Notes: generated from the sequence alone by a model not told the origin. 64,000 nt of DNA from Neisseria chenwenguii (GCF_002216145.1 NZ_CP022278.1:682001-746000), one strand, 5' to 3'. Shown: positions 21,747-30,905, numbered from the stretch's first letter. Program-made: numbers and translations.

Positions 21747-22604
21747 TCAAACATCCTCTTCCACGCCGAGCTGCTTTAATAAGTAGTCGAATGTTTCCGG
21801 CGTATCGAAATGTAAAACGATTTTGCCGCGCTTCTGATTGGTCGTCACCACTTCCGCGTTCACGCCCAGTTTGTCGGTCAGCAAATCGTTCAGACGGCGT
21901 ATATCGGGGCTGATGGTTTTTTTCGCACCCTGCTTGGCTTGATGCGCCATCTGGCTGCGGCGCTCGACTTCGCGCACCGACCAGCCGTTTTTCACCGCCT
22001 TCTGCGCCAGCTGGAGCTGTTCGACCACAGGCAGCGTCAGCAGCGCACGCGCGTGACCCATTTCCAAACGGCGCTGGTAAAGCATATCTTGAACAGGTTC
22101 GGGCAGGCTCAGCAGGCGCAGGCTGTTGGAAATTGCGCTGCGGCTTTTGCCGACGGCTTTGGCGATGGTTTCGTGGGTCAGGCCGAACTCGTCCGCCAAG
22201 CGCTTCAAACCCTGCGCTTCCTCAATCGGGTTTAAGTTTTCGCGCTGAAGGTTTTCAATCAAACCCATCGCCAGCGCGGTTTCGTCGCTGATGGTTTTGA
22301 TGACCACGGGAATTTCGGTCAACCCTGCAAGCTGCGTGGCGCGCCAGCGGCGTTCGCCCGCAATCAGCTCGTATTGCGACAAACCGTGTTCGCGCACGAT
22401 CACAGGCTGGATCACACCCTGCGCCTTAATCGACTCCGCCAGCTCGTGCAGCGCCTCATCATCAATCTGCACCCGCGCCTGATAGCGGCCGGGCTGAATA
22501 TCGCTGACCGCAACCGTTGTCAGCCGGTCGCTGCCGCCGCCGTCCACGCCGCTGGAAATCAAAGAATCCAAACCGCGGCCCAAACCGCCTTTTGCTTTTG
22601 CCAT
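21747..22604 (-). CDS. parB: Chromosome partitioning protein ParB
   Basis: A 285-residue ParB. The N-terminus MAKAKGGLGRGLDSLISS is typical. The CTPase/clamp motif GERRWRATQLAGL (residues about 85-97), the LIENLQRENLNPIEEAQG segment and the helix-turn-helix GLTHETIAKAVGKSRSAISNSLRLL follow. It loads at parS sites and organises the origin with ParA. parA is not adjacent; neisserial parB sits beside the atp operon in other genomes as far as I recall. No parS consensus was looked for base by base. Confidence 0.95.
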   Translation of the reverse strand: MAKAKGGLGRGLDSLISSGVDGGGSDRLTTVAVSDIQPGRYQARVQIDDEALHELAESIKAQGVIQPVIVREHGLSQYELIAGERRWRATQLAGLTEIPVVIKTISDETALAMGLIENLQRENLNPIEEAQGLKRLADEFGLTHETIAKAVGKSRSAISNSLRLLSLPEPVQDMLYQRRLEMGHARALLTLPVVEQLQLAQKAVKNGWSVREVERRSQMAHQAKQGAKKTISPDIRRLNDLLTDKLGVNAEVVTTNQKRGKIVLHFDTPETFDYLLKQLGVEEDV

Positions 22605-22964
22605 GCTTTATCCTTTTCAGACGGCCATATAAACCAAACCGCACCATTTTAACGGATATTTCCGCTTTATTTAAGAGCGTTTGCGGCCTTTGCCGAAACA
22701 CTGATGCCGTCTGAAAATCCCGCTTGCCCGCACCGCTTTTTCAGACGACATTTCACGCCGAAAGCGCGCTTGGAACGCTTTCCGGAAAACTCCCTGCTCC
22801 CGTTTCTGTAAAACGCCAGCCTATCCGCAGCCGCCACACATTCCTATTTTTCAGACGGCAATCAAGCATTTCCACGCTCGGGCCGTCTGAAAAACGCTGC
22901 CCGACAAAACTGCTTTGTGTTATGCTTCCCGCCCGTTCAAATTCCCAATCAAAGGCAGAACATC
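22605..22964. other. Divergent gap between parB and ubiX
   Basis: This stretch of 360 bases contains at least five DUS or near-DUS copies in both orientations and one degenerate copy (TTCAGACGAC). I see no gene, RNA or clear promoter in it. Confidence 0.5.
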
Positions 22965-23543
22965 ATGAACAAACGGCGGATTGTCGTCGGCATCAGCGGC
23001 GCCAGCGGCTTTATTTACGGCAGCCGCGTGTTGGAACTGCTGCGGCAGGTTGACGGCGTCGAAACCCACCTGATTGTTTCCAAAGGCGCCGAACTGACCC
23101 GATCGCTGGAAACGGCGTACAGCAAAGAAGACATTGCCGCGCTGGCCGACCAGACCTACACCGTCGGCAACCTGGCCGCCGCCGTTTCCAGCGGCTCGTT
23201 TAAAACCGACGGCATGATTATCGCGCCCTGTTCGATGCGCACGCTGGCGGCTGTGGCCAACGGTTTGTCCGACAACCTGCTGACCCGCGCCGCCGACGTC
23301 ACCCTGAAAGAGCGCCGCCGCTTGGTTTTGATGGTGCGCGAAGCCCCGCTCAACCTTGCCCACATCAACAATATGCGCAACGTCACCGAAATGGGCGGCA
23401 TCGTGTTCCCGCCCGTTCCCGCGCTTTACAACCGCCCGCAGAGTGTGGACGAACTGATTACCCACAGCGTTGCCCGCGCGCTGGATCTGTTCGGCATCGA
23501 CCTTCCCGAACTGCCGCGCTGGAACGGGGTAAGCGGCGCTTAA
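22965..23543 (+). CDS. ubiX: Flavin prenyltransferase UbiX
   Basis: A 192-residue UbiX. The FMN-binding [18 protein letters not shown] starts at about residue 9, and [14 protein letters not shown] and the Ser/Cys segment [14 protein letters not shown] are present. It makes prenylated FMN for the UbiD decarboxylase in ubiquinone synthesis. The frame is open further upstream, but the ATG at 22965 follows AAAGGCAGAACATC and gives the normal N-terminus. Confidence 0.95.
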   Translation: MNKRRIVVGISGASGFIYGSRVLELLRQVDGVETHLIVSKGAELTRSLETAYSKEDIAALADQTYTVGNLAAAVSSGSFKTDGMIIAPCSMRTLAAVANGLSDNLLTRAADVTLKERRRLVLMVREAPLNLAHINNMRNVTEMGGIVFPPVPALYNRPQSVDELITHSVARALDLFGIDLPELPRWNGVSGA

Positions 23544-23615
23544 GCCGTCAAAGCGGCGACAGGCCGTCTGAAAAACCAAAAATCCAAATCCAAACATCTT
23601 TTAAAGGAAACTGCC

Positions 23616-24338
23616 GTGCACCTGCCTACAGGCCCGTTCATCAATGCCGCCGCCATTATCGGCGGCGCCGTCGCCGGCGCAACGCTGGGCGGCAAACTGC
23701 CCGAACGCGTGCGCGCCAATCTGCCGACGCTGTTCGGCCTACTCTCGGTCGGATTGGCGTTCATCACCATCCCCAAAGTCGCCAATTACGCCCCCGTTTC
23801 GCTGGCCGCCGTCATCGGCACGGCTTTGGGCGAATGGATCGGCATCGAAAATGGCTTTGCCAAACTGGCCGCCGCGGCGCGGACGTTTGCCGACAAACTC
23901 ATTCCCGCCAAAGACGGCATGCCCGCCGAAACATTCATCGAAAACTATGTTTCGCTGGTCATTCTGTTCGGCTTCAGCGGCATGGGCATTTTCGGCGCGA
24001 TGCACGAGGGCATGACGGGCGAGCCGTCCATCCTCTATATCAAAGCGATTTTGGACGTCTTTACCGCCGCCATTTTCGCCATCAGCTTGGGCGTGATGGT
24101 CGCTTTTATTGCCGTGCCGCAGATGCTGGTGCAATGCACGCTGTTTTTCCTGGCTTCGCTGGTTATTCCGCTTGCCACACCCGAAATGCGCGCCGATTTC
24201 GCTGCTTGCGGCGGGCTGATTATGCTGGCAACAGGCTTGCGGATTATGGGCATCAAGCCGTTTCCCGTCGCCAATATGCTGCCTGCGCTGGTTTTGGTGA
24301 TGCCGCTTTCGCATTTTTGGACGGTATATATCGCGTAA
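23616..24338 (+). CDS. DUF554 family membrane protein
   Basis: A 240-residue hydrophobic protein of the DUF554 (YdfK-like) family, with six to seven membrane segments, a Gly-rich start (AAAIIGGAVAGATLGGKLP) and the internal GFSGMGIFGAMHEGMTG segment. It starts at GTG (23616) with AAAGGAAA nine bases upstream; there is no better ATG. Function in the family is unknown, possibly transport. It ends at a DUS hairpin. Confidence 0.8.
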   Translation: MHLPTGPFINAAAIIGGAVAGATLGGKLPERVRANLPTLFGLLSVGLAFITIPKVANYAPVSLAAVIGTALGEWIGIENGFAKLAAAARTFADKLIPAKDGMPAETFIENYVSLVILFGFSGMGIFGAMHEGMTGEPSILYIKAILDVFTAAIFAISLGVMVAFIAVPQMLVQCTLFFLASLVIPLATPEMRADFAACGGLIMLATGLRIMGIKPFPVANMLPALVLVMPLSHFWTVYIA

Positions 24339-24360
24339 CGCCCGACATTCCAAACAAAAC

Positions 24361-24410
24361 AAGGCCGCCTGAAATCCGGTTACAGATAACAGGATTTCAG
24401 ACGGCCTTTT
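24361..24410. terminator. DUS hairpin between convergent genes
   Basis: A variant DUS (GGCCGCCTGAAAT) pairs with ATTTCAGACGGCC plus an inner CCGGTTA.../CAGG stem. It lies between the converging DUF554 and glycosyltransferase genes and can serve both; its right arm also encodes the glycosyltransferase stop codon. Confidence 0.65.
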
Positions 24411-25125
24411 TCCACCGTCCCGTCAGCCTGCGCCAGACCATGCCGCAAAACAGCCGCGCGTGCATTTTGCTGATTAAAACGTTGTCTTCAAACGCCCGAA
24501 AATGCGAAACGCCGTCGGGCGCATAGCTGACGGGCGTTTTCACCCAGACGGGTTTCACGCCGCGCCAGTAGAGGCGCACCAAAATTTCGGTATCGAAATC
24601 CATGCCGTTGCCGATATGTTCTTCGCGCACCAGCGCCAAAACGGGGGTAAGCGGGTAAAGGCGGAAGCCGCACATTCCGTCTTTGATGTCGGTGGAACAG
24701 GTGTTGACCATGTTCCAAAAATCGGTAATTTTCCGCCCGTACAGCCGCGCTTTCGGCGCATCGCCGCCGTATTGCGGCCAACCGCAAATGACCGCTTCGG
24801 GGTGTTTTTCCGCTTCGGCAAGCAGCTTGGCGGTATCGTCCAGACAATGCTGCGCGTCGGCATCGACCTGCAAAACATGGGTATAGCCGCGCTGCGCGGC
24901 ATCGTTCCAACCCGTTTTCATGGCCGCCCCTTTGCCGCCGTTGGCCGGACGGTAAATGACGCGCACACCGTCTGTTTGTTCCAACGCCGCCAAAACAGGT
25001 TTGCAGACGGCATCCGAACCATCATCCACCACCAATACGTCCGGCCCGAAACCGCGCACGGCGCTGACGACGGCGGCAACGGTATCGGGATGGTTGTAGT
25101 GGGGAATCAGGGCGAGTGTTTTCAT
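24397..25125 (-). CDS. Family 2 glycosyltransferase of the aryl-polyene cluster
   Basis: A 242-residue GT-A fold glycosyltransferase. The nucleotide-sugar region starts LALIPHYNHPDTV, with VLVVDDGSDAV and the metal-binding LQVDADAQH near residue 85. There is no strong membrane domain. Glycosyltransferases of this type accompany aryl-polyene clusters, where they probably help attach the polyene to its lipid-linked carrier. It is the last gene of the minus-strand arm. Its C-terminal KKAV and stop are encoded by a DUS. Confidence 0.8.
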   Translation of the reverse strand: MKTLALIPHYNHPDTVAAVVSAVRGFGPDVLVVDDGSDAVCKPVLAALEQTDGVRVIYRPANGGKGAAMKTGWNDAAQRGYTHVLQVDADAQHCLDDTAKLLAEAEKHPEAVICGWPQYGGDAPKARLYGRKITDFWNMVNTCSTDIKDGMCGFRLYPLTPVLALVREEHIGNGMDFDTEILVRLYWRGVKPVWVKTPVSYAPDGVSHFRAFEDNVLISKMHARLFCGMVWRRLTGRWKKAV

Positions 25126-25148
25126 GATTCAGGATTTTTCAGACGGCA

Positions 25149-26237
25149 TTAGGCCAAACGGCAATGCAGAATGCTGTGTCCCAAGCCAAGGCCGTCTGAA
25201 ATTTTTTCCACTTTCAAACCGGCGGTTTCCACACAACGCACCATGTCTTCGGCGCGGTAGATTTTGCTGTTGCCGTTGGCGACGGCGGTAAAGTAGAGGC
25301 TGGTTTGGGTCAGGCAGTAGGCGGCGGTTTCGTAGCGCTGCCTGTCCCAGAAAGGCTCCATAATATAAAGTACGGTATCCGCACTCATCGAACGCGCGGC
25401 GCGGGTCAGAATCGCGGTCACTTCTTCTTCGGAAAAACAGTCGAGAAACTGGCTCATCCAAACCGCATCGAACCCCCCGGGAAACGGCACGCTGTTATCC
25501 AACAAATCGGCTGGATGGCCGTGAATCCGCTCTTCGCCCGTTTTCCCCTTTACCGCCTCGCGCATCAGGCCGATTTGTTGGGGCAGATCCATAACGGTAA
25601 CTTCCACCTCGGGATTGAACGCAACGCATTGCTGCGCCCAGCGACCGGTATTGCCGCCGACATCGAGCAGTTTTTTCACGGGGCGGGCAAATACGGTTTG
25701 CAGCGCTTCGGGAAACGAGCTGTCGGAATAATGGTGGTCAAACGCCAGCCAGCTTTGGCGCACGTTTTCAGGCAGTTGCGACAAACCTTCATAAACAGTC
25801 GGCCATTCGCCGAAGACTTTCAAACCCTCGGGTTTGCCCGTTTGCAGCGTCGCCTCCAAATCAAACATTCCCTGATAGCAGACGTCCTGCACAAAATCCA
25901 TATTGACCCGCGCCATTTTGTCTTTCAGCAGAAACCAGCCCGCCTTACTGATGGAATAGCGTTCGTCGCGCAGCAAAACCGTGCCGATGGAAAGCGATGC
26001 CTCCAACAGAACCTGCGCGGCATAGCGGCTGATGCCTGCTTTTTCGGCGGTTTCATCCAAGGTCAGGCCGTCTGAACGGCTGTTGAGCAAATCAAGGATG
26101 CCGAGTTTGACCATCAGGCGCGATACTTGGAAAACAACCGGCCCGAAAGCGATTTCCTGAGCCAGGCGCTGCGCTGCGCCTGCGGAGAGCTGCTCCTCGC
26201 CGTAGCGTTTTTCCAGATTGGGGAAAATTCTCATCAT
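25149..26237 (-). CDS. SAM-dependent methyltransferase of the aryl-polyene cluster
   Basis: A 362-residue methyltransferase with an N-terminal winged-helix dimerisation region (residues about 25-110, TLDETAEKAGISRYAAQVLL) and a C-terminal SAM domain with LLDVGGNTGRWAQ near residue 165. This layout matches O-methyltransferases of the hydroxyneurosporene type. In aryl-polyene clusters such enzymes methylate the aromatic head. The frame extends to 26348, but Met codons at 26237 give the family start MMRIFPNLEKRYG and clear the upstream gene. Confidence 0.8.
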   Translation of the reverse strand: MMRIFPNLEKRYGEEQLSAGAAQRLAQEIAFGPVVFQVSRLMVKLGILDLLNSRSDGLTLDETAEKAGISRYAAQVLLEASLSIGTVLLRDERYSISKAGWFLLKDKMARVNMDFVQDVCYQGMFDLEATLQTGKPEGLKVFGEWPTVYEGLSQLPENVRQSWLAFDHHYSDSSFPEALQTVFARPVKKLLDVGGNTGRWAQQCVAFNPEVEVTVMDLPQQIGLMREAVKGKTGEERIHGHPADLLDNSVPFPGGFDAVWMSQFLDCFSEEEVTAILTRAARSMSADTVLYIMEPFWDRQRYETAAYCLTQTSLYFTAVANGNSKIYRAEDMVRCVETAGLKVEKISDGLGLGHSILHCRLA

Positions 26238-26289
26238 GCGTTCCGTTTCTTTAATAATCTTATAAGCCGTCTGAAAAACCAAACGCCCG

Positions 26290-28029
26290 TTATCCGTTGC
26301 CGCCAAACGTACCGAACACCAGCCGTCCGCCCGCGCATACCGCGTCACTGTTGGTCATTTTAAAGGTCAGTCTGTTTTTCCCGGCATCATAATCCAAGCG
26401 GACGGCAACGGTATCGTTTGGGCGGACAAACTGCTGATATTTCAGGTTTTCCACGCGCACGACACTTTGCCGCCCCCATTCAAATTGCGCCGCCAAATCG
26501 CGAACCCATTGCAGTTCGACCACCCCCGGCACCAGCGGAAACCCGGCAAAATGTCCGCCGAAGTATGCCAAATCCAAAGGCACTTTACCGACAAACTCAA
26601 AACCGTTTTCCTGCGCCGCCGGATTTTCAGACGGCATCCATACAGGCGATGTCTGCGCTTCCGTAAAGGCCGTCTGAAAATCCGCCGCGGCGATTTTCGA
26701 CTGCGTATTGCGCGGCAGCGCATCGGCAAAACGCCAGTAACGCGGCAGCACTACTTTGTCGAGCGAACCGGCCAGATGACGTTTTAAAACCGCCGCCACC
26801 GCCGCCCTGCCCTGTCCGCGCAAGGCTTCGATGCCCTCGGCATTCAGCGCCGCCCATACCGCAATACGGCCGTGCTGCGGATGAACGCCGCAATGCGCAT
26901 CGGCAATCCAGTCGTGCGCCAGCAGTTTGTGTTCGATTTCGGTCAGCGACACCCGTTTGTCCTCAAATTTGATAATGCGGTCCTGCCGCCCCAAAAGCGT
27001 AAAGCCGCCGTTTTGCATTTCCACCAAATCGGCCGTCTGAAAACGCCCGCCGCTCCACGGCGACGCCACGCTCAATGCGCCCGCATCGTTCTGTGCCAAA
27101 ACCACTTCAGGCAAGGGCTGCCACAACGCCGATCCCGACCGCCATGCCGCCACGCCCGTTTCGGTACTGCCGTAAATCTCAAACGGGCGCACCGCATATT
27201 GCGCCAGCAAATCTGCCGTATCGTCAGGCAGCGCGCCGCCCGCCGACACAATGCCCGCCACCCTGCCCTCAAGCGCATTCCAGTTGCGGTTTGCGCCCAA
27301 ACGGTTGAGCAGCGCGGGGCTGGCAATCCACACGCTTTTTTCCTGCGCCGCCGCAGCCGCCAGCAAGGTTTCCGGATAAACGCATTGCGCCCGAACCATA
27401 GGCCACCCCATCGTCAGCACCAGCGCAAAACGGAAGGTAAATCCATACATATGCTGCGGCGACACGCTACCGGCAACCGTTGCAACATCTTCCTGAAACG
27501 GCAGCGTCTGCGCCAGCATCCACGCTTCCGCTTCCATTTGTGCCGCCGTTTTCACCACAATCTGCGACGCGCCGCTCGAACCCGACGTTTTCAACAACGC
27601 CCGCGCAGCCGCAGGAATCCGGAAATCCTCATGATTCAGGCTGTTTCCAATATTTTCAGACGGCATCCGCGCAACATCTGCCGCACTCCAAATATTCAGG
27701 CCGTCTGAAACATTTTTTGCAGCAATTTCAGACGGCACATCCGTCAGCCAAACATCCGCACCGCCGCCCCACTCCGTATTTTCCGCCGCGAGATTCGGCA
27801 GCAGCCAAACCTCTGCGCCCGCATGCCAAGCCGCCAAAACCGCACAGGCAAACAGCGCTGCATCTTCAAACCACAGCGCCGCCGAGCGCACGCCCGCCGC
27901 TTTCAGACGGCCTGACAGGGCAAACACCGTACGGTTGAAATCCGCACGCGTCCAGTCCGGCGAAACGGCGATAAGGTCGTCGGAATTGAGGGTTGGAGAA
28001 AAGATTTGGGTGAGTTTCTGCATAGTCAT
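26290..28029 (-). CDS. AMP-ligase fused to ApeI-like hotdog dehydratase
   Basis: A 579-residue two-domain protein. Residues 1 to about 440 are an acyl-CoA synthetase/AMP-ligase with the LKTSGSSGAS phosphate loop (about 149-158) and IYGSTETG. Residues about 470-579 are a FabZ/ApeI-like hotdog domain with YFGGHFAGFPLVPGV. In E. coli-type aryl-polyene clusters these are separate ligase and dehydratase proteins; here they are one chain. The ligase would load the starter acid. Seven DUS cores lie in the gene, encoding MPSEN, FQTA and VSDGL stretches. The start at 28029 has a second Met two codons in. Confidence 0.85.
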   Translation of the reverse strand: MTMQKLTQIFSPTLNSDDLIAVSPDWTRADFNRTVFALSGRLKAAGVRSAALWFEDAALFACAVLAAWHAGAEVWLLPNLAAENTEWGGGADVWLTDVPSEIAAKNVSDGLNIWSAADVARMPSENIGNSLNHEDFRIPAAARALLKTSGSSGASQIVVKTAAQMEAEAWMLAQTLPFQEDVATVAGSVSPQHMYGFTFRFALVLTMGWPMVRAQCVYPETLLAAAAAQEKSVWIASPALLNRLGANRNWNALEGRVAGIVSAGGALPDDTADLLAQYAVRPFEIYGSTETGVAAWRSGSALWQPLPEVVLAQNDAGALSVASPWSGGRFQTADLVEMQNGGFTLLGRQDRIIKFEDKRVSLTEIEHKLLAHDWIADAHCGVHPQHGRIAVWAALNAEGIEALRGQGRAAVAAVLKRHLAGSLDKVVLPRYWRFADALPRNTQSKIAAADFQTAFTEAQTSPVWMPSENPAAQENGFEFVGKVPLDLAYFGGHFAGFPLVPGVVELQWVRDLAAQFEWGRQSVVRVENLKYQQFVRPNDTVAVRLDYDAGKNRLTFKMTNSDAVCAGGRLVFGTFGGNG

Positions 28030-28062
28030 TTATTCAGGCGGACTGTCTTTCGGTTGAACGTT

Positions 28063-28219
28063 TATAGTGAATTAAAATACAACATCTACTTCGTTGGCTG
28101 CGGCTGAGCTAAAAGAGGACGATTCACTAAGGCGCTGAAGCCCCAAGTTCATCTGTCCCGTACTACCCGTACTGTCTGCGCCTTGCCGCCTTGTATCTTT
28201 ATTATTTTATTTCACTATA
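28063..28219 (-). mobile_element. Correia repeat enclosed element (CREE), full length
   Basis: The 157-base element starts TATAGTGAATTAAAAT and ends ATTTTATTTCACTATA. Read on the minus strand it follows the Correia order: GCAGACAGTACGGGTAGTACG, ACTTGGGGCTTCAGCGCCTTA, then GAATCGTCCTCTTTTAGCT. TA flanks fit the known target site. Correia elements are neisserial MITEs that can supply promoters or RNase III sites. This one is inserted inside the aryl-polyene operon between the membrane-protein and ligase genes. Confidence 0.92.
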
Positions 28220-28258
28220 AAACAGCAATCGGATGCTGTCCTGCAATTTCAGACGGCC

Positions 28259-28798
28259 TCAAAGTTTCAACACCGTTTTCCGATACAGCCACTCTCCGCC
28301 GCCCAGCAGCCCCATCAACACATATGACACTATGCCCGTGTAAACCGCCCACCAGTCGTAATGCGCCGTATGGGCCAAAAGCGCGGCGGTTGTGCCGTTG
28401 AAAATAAAAAAGGCGCACCAGATTTGCGTGACCTTTCGGGTATAGCGCACGCCCTCGGGCGGCAGGTCGGGGTGTTGCAGGCGGGCGAGGCGTTCGACGA
28501 GGGTTTGTTTGGCAAACAGGCTGCCGCCGAATGCGGCCAACATCAGGGCGCTGACGGCGACGGGATACCAATACATGCTGTCAGGCCGTCCGAAAAACAG
28601 AACGGCGGCGAAAAAGGCGGCAACGGCCCATGAAACCAGCCGTTGGGCGCTTGTTTGCTGCGTGACGGCGCGGGTAATCCAAAGGACACACATCAGGGTG
28701 GCAAGCCAGAAAAATGCGCCGTTTTCACGGCCGTAATACCAGAGAAACGGGTAGGCAAGGCTGAGAACGGTAAGAAAAATTTGTCCGACGGTTTTCAT
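28259..28798 (-). CDS. Small integral membrane protein of the aryl-polyene cluster (COG4648-like)
   Basis: A 179-residue protein with about five hydrophobic segments and a conserved-looking VTQIWCAFFIFNGTTAALLA stretch near residue 120. Proteins of this kind recur in aryl-polyene clusters, role unclear, perhaps product handling in the membrane. The ATG at 28798 was preferred to a TTG six codons upstream (28816); neither has a clear ribosome site. A DUS pair and a Correia element separate it from the ligase gene. Confidence 0.7.
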   Translation of the reverse strand: MKTVGQIFLTVLSLAYPFLWYYGRENGAFFWLATLMCVLWITRAVTQQTSAQRLVSWAVAAFFAAVLFFGRPDSMYWYPVAVSALMLAAFGGSLFAKQTLVERLARLQHPDLPPEGVRYTRKVTQIWCAFFIFNGTTAALLAHTAHYDWWAVYTGIVSYVLMGLLGGGEWLYRKTVLKL

Positions 28799-28884
28799 GG
28801 GTGGGAAATTTTGCAAAACGGCTGCCGGACGTCATTCGCCCGCACCGCTGTTTGCAGACGGCCTGACAGGCCGTCTGCAAAGTC

Positions 28885-29133
28885 TTACGCGTCGGCTTCT
28901 TTGCGGGCAACGGCTTGAACGATGTCTTCAACCGTGCGCACGCTGCGGAAATCTTCGGCCTGGAGTTTGCGGCCGGTTTCGCGTTTGATGTGGTCGATGA
29001 GGTCGATGGCGTCGATGCTGTCGATTTCGAGGTCTTCGTAGAGATTGGTTTCGGGTTTGATGCGCTCGGGTTCGATTTCAAAAAGGTTGACCAGCGCGTC
29101 GGTGAGGATTTGGCGGATTTCCTGTTCGGTCAT
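28885..29133 (-). CDS. Acyl carrier protein of the aryl-polyene cluster (first)
   Basis: An 82-residue acidic acyl carrier protein. The phosphopantetheine Ser lies in LEIDSIDAIDLIDHI near residue 39, and predicted helices match the four-helix ACP fold. It carries the growing polyene chain. It follows the second ACP gene by 10 bases, so the pair is co-transcribed. It resembles ApeF-type rather than housekeeping AcpP, whose motif is DSLD. Confidence 0.88.
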   Translation of the reverse strand: MTEQEIRQILTDALVNLFEIEPERIKPETNLYEDLEIDSIDAIDLIDHIKRETGRKLQAEDFRSVRTVEDIVQAVARKEADA

Positions 29134-29143
29134 GGCGGTTTCC

Positions 29144-29401
29144 TTATGCTTGGCGGCTTTTCACAAATTCGGCGAGGGTTTTGACGCTGGCGAAATGTTC
29201 GCGCAGGTTTTGGCTGCCGTCTTCCAGCTGGAAATCAAAGGCTTTCTGCACGGCCAAACCCAGCTCGAGGGCATCGACGGAATCCAATCCCAGCCCTTCG
29301 TCGCCGAAAAGCGGGGCATCAGTTTCGATGTCGTCAACGGTCATGTCTTCCAAGCCTAAGCTGTCGATAATCAGTTGTTTGATTCGGGTTTCCAGATTCA
29401 T
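29144..29401 (-). CDS. Acyl carrier protein of the aryl-polyene cluster (second)
   Basis: An 85-residue acyl carrier protein with the attachment Ser in GLGLDSVDALELGLA near residue 40. The start ATG (29399-29401) overlaps the upstream acyltransferase stop in an ATGA junction, which excludes the longer upstream reading frame. Two distinct ACPs are a hallmark of aryl-polyene type II systems, where one loads the starter and the other elongates. Confidence 0.9.
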   Translation of the reverse strand: MNLETRIKQLIIDSLGLEDMTVDDIETDAPLFGDEGLGLDSVDALELGLAVQKAFDFQLEDGSQNLREHFASVKTLAEFVKSRQA

Positions 29402-30159
29402 GTGGTTTTCCGTATAAAGTCGTTTTGAAGATGCTCGTTTAACCGCCTTGCGGCAATCGGCAGAGGTTTGTCGGCCAGCCAGTCCTGCGGAAGGATGTCG
29501 TCGCCGACGGTAATGCGGTAGTGTATCCGTTTGGGCGGAATTTGATACCAAGGTTGCCCTTTTTTAAAGTTGGGCGGATCCATTTTAATATAAACAGGCG
29601 TGATGACGGCGGCGCTTCTCAGCCCGATGGAAACGGCGCCGCGGTGGAGTTTGACCTGACCGTCCCAACCGGTGCGCGTGCCTTCGGGGAAAATCAGCAG
29701 GCTCTGTCCACTTTGAAACACTTCGCTGATTTCGTCAAGCATTTCCATTGATTCGTCGTTGGGAATGTAGCCTGTGGCAAGAATCTGGCTTTGCATAGCG
29801 GGGTTGTGAACCAAGTCTTTTTTGACGACGCAGTTCAAGTCGGGGCAATGGCTGATCAGCAGCACAACATCCAAAAGCGAGGGGTGGTTGGACAAAACCA
29901 ACTGCGCCGGCCGGCCGAGTTTTTCCAATCCGTCAAACTCGACTTTCAAAACGTCCGACCATTCCAAATACCGCACAAACACTTTCCAAACCCGCCCGAC
30001 CATACGCCGCGCCTTGAGCTGGCGCGGCAAATCTCCTTTGGTGGACTTGAACGTATAAGGCAGTAGCGCGAGTTTGAACAATACGCCCGCCACGCCGAAC
30101 AAAACAAATCCTAAAAGTGTGGCAAGGAAACGGCGCAGATAATCGAGTTTCGCTTTCAT
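29398..30159 (-). CDS. Lysophospholipid acyltransferase-like protein of the aryl-polyene cluster
   Basis: A 253-residue PlsC-type acyltransferase with an N-terminal membrane segment (about residues 8-30). The catalytic NHPSLLD (H-x4-D) and FPEGTRTG motifs are near residues 90 and 160. In aryl-polyene clusters this family is thought to put the polyene on a lipid. The ATG at 30159 overlaps the previous stop (ATGA) and was chosen over a Met four codons upstream. Both ends overlap neighbours by four bases. Confidence 0.85.
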   Translation of the reverse strand: MKAKLDYLRRFLATLLGFVLFGVAGVLFKLALLPYTFKSTKGDLPRQLKARRMVGRVWKVFVRYLEWSDVLKVEFDGLEKLGRPAQLVLSNHPSLLDVVLLISHCPDLNCVVKKDLVHNPAMQSQILATGYIPNDESMEMLDEISEVFQSGQSLLIFPEGTRTGWDGQVKLHRGAVSIGLRSAAVITPVYIKMDPPNFKKGQPWYQIPPKRIHYRITVGDDILPQDWLADKPLPIAARRLNEHLQNDFIRKTT

Positions 30160-30905
30160 GGTTTCCGCCATTGCCAATGCCGCCCTGCGCGCGTGTGCGA
30201 GGCCGTCTGAATCTTGTCGTCGAGCATAAACTTCAGCCAGTCGATCGCGCCCCAATAAGGTTCGCAGCGCAATCCTGAAAAACGTTTTTCAGACGGCCTC
30301 TCTGCCAGCGCCATGCTGTACCCGCTGCCTTTTTCCAATAAAAATGCCGCGGCATAAGGAAACGGCGCACGCCCAGCTTCGAGCGCATATTCGGATTTCA
30401 ACGGGTCTTCCGCCGCCACCAGCAACACACGTTCCGCGCCTTCGCAAAGCATGGCGTAACACTCGGCCAGCGCGTTCTCAAAACCGTCCGCACCCACCGC
30501 CAGCGCCGTGTTTTCCGACATATCGCCGCGCTGGACAGACCATTGCCCCGCCAGCGCATTATGCACCGACAGACCGAACGAGGTCGGCGAAACGCCCTCT
30601 CCGCAAATCAACGCCGGCCAAAGCTCGAAACTGCGGTTGAGCTCGCCGTCGTGCGAAACAAACACCAACGGCGCACCGGAAAATTCCTCTGCCAACGGCC
30701 AAGCTGCCTCAAACATCAGCCGGGCGGCCAAACCCAGCCGCCGCCGCTGCATCGCGGGCAGAAAGGCGACGGCGGGTTTATGCTCGGGCTGCGCGTCGGC
30801 AGCCAAGCCGCCTTCCGCCCAAAGCCGCCATTGTTCCTTATCGGCAATCCGACTGCTTGCAGCGTTCCAAGCCTTGATATTAAACGAAAAACAGCAGGAG
30901 TCCAT
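30156..30905 (-). CDS. Beta-ketoacyl synthase chain-length-factor-like protein
   Basis: A 249-residue protein with only the N-terminal half of a ketosynthase fold. The stretch SPTSFGLSVHNALAGQWSV near residue 110 occupies the position of the active site but has no catalytic Cys, as expected for a chain-length factor (ApeC type). It would pair with the ketosynthase to set polyene length. The ATG at 30905 was preferred to a TTG five codons upstream. It is the first gene of the minus-strand arm. Confidence 0.82.
   Translation of the reverse strand: MDSCCFSFNIKAWNAASSRIADKEQWRLWAEGGLAADAQPEHKPAVAFLPAMQRRRLGLAARLMFEAAWPLAEEFSGAPLVFVSHDGELNRSFELWPALICGEGVSPTSFGLSVHNALAGQWSVQRGDMSENTALAVGADGFENALAECYAMLCEGAERVLLVAAEDPLKSEYALEAGRAPFPYAAAFLLEKGSGYSMALAERPSEKRFSGLRCEPYWGAIDWLKFMLDDKIQTASHTRAGRHWQWRKP

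Noticed and set aside
28021..28260. Gap in the aryl-polyene operon as a small-protein gene
   Set aside because: Almost all of it is the Correia element; no frame with a start and ribosome site remains.
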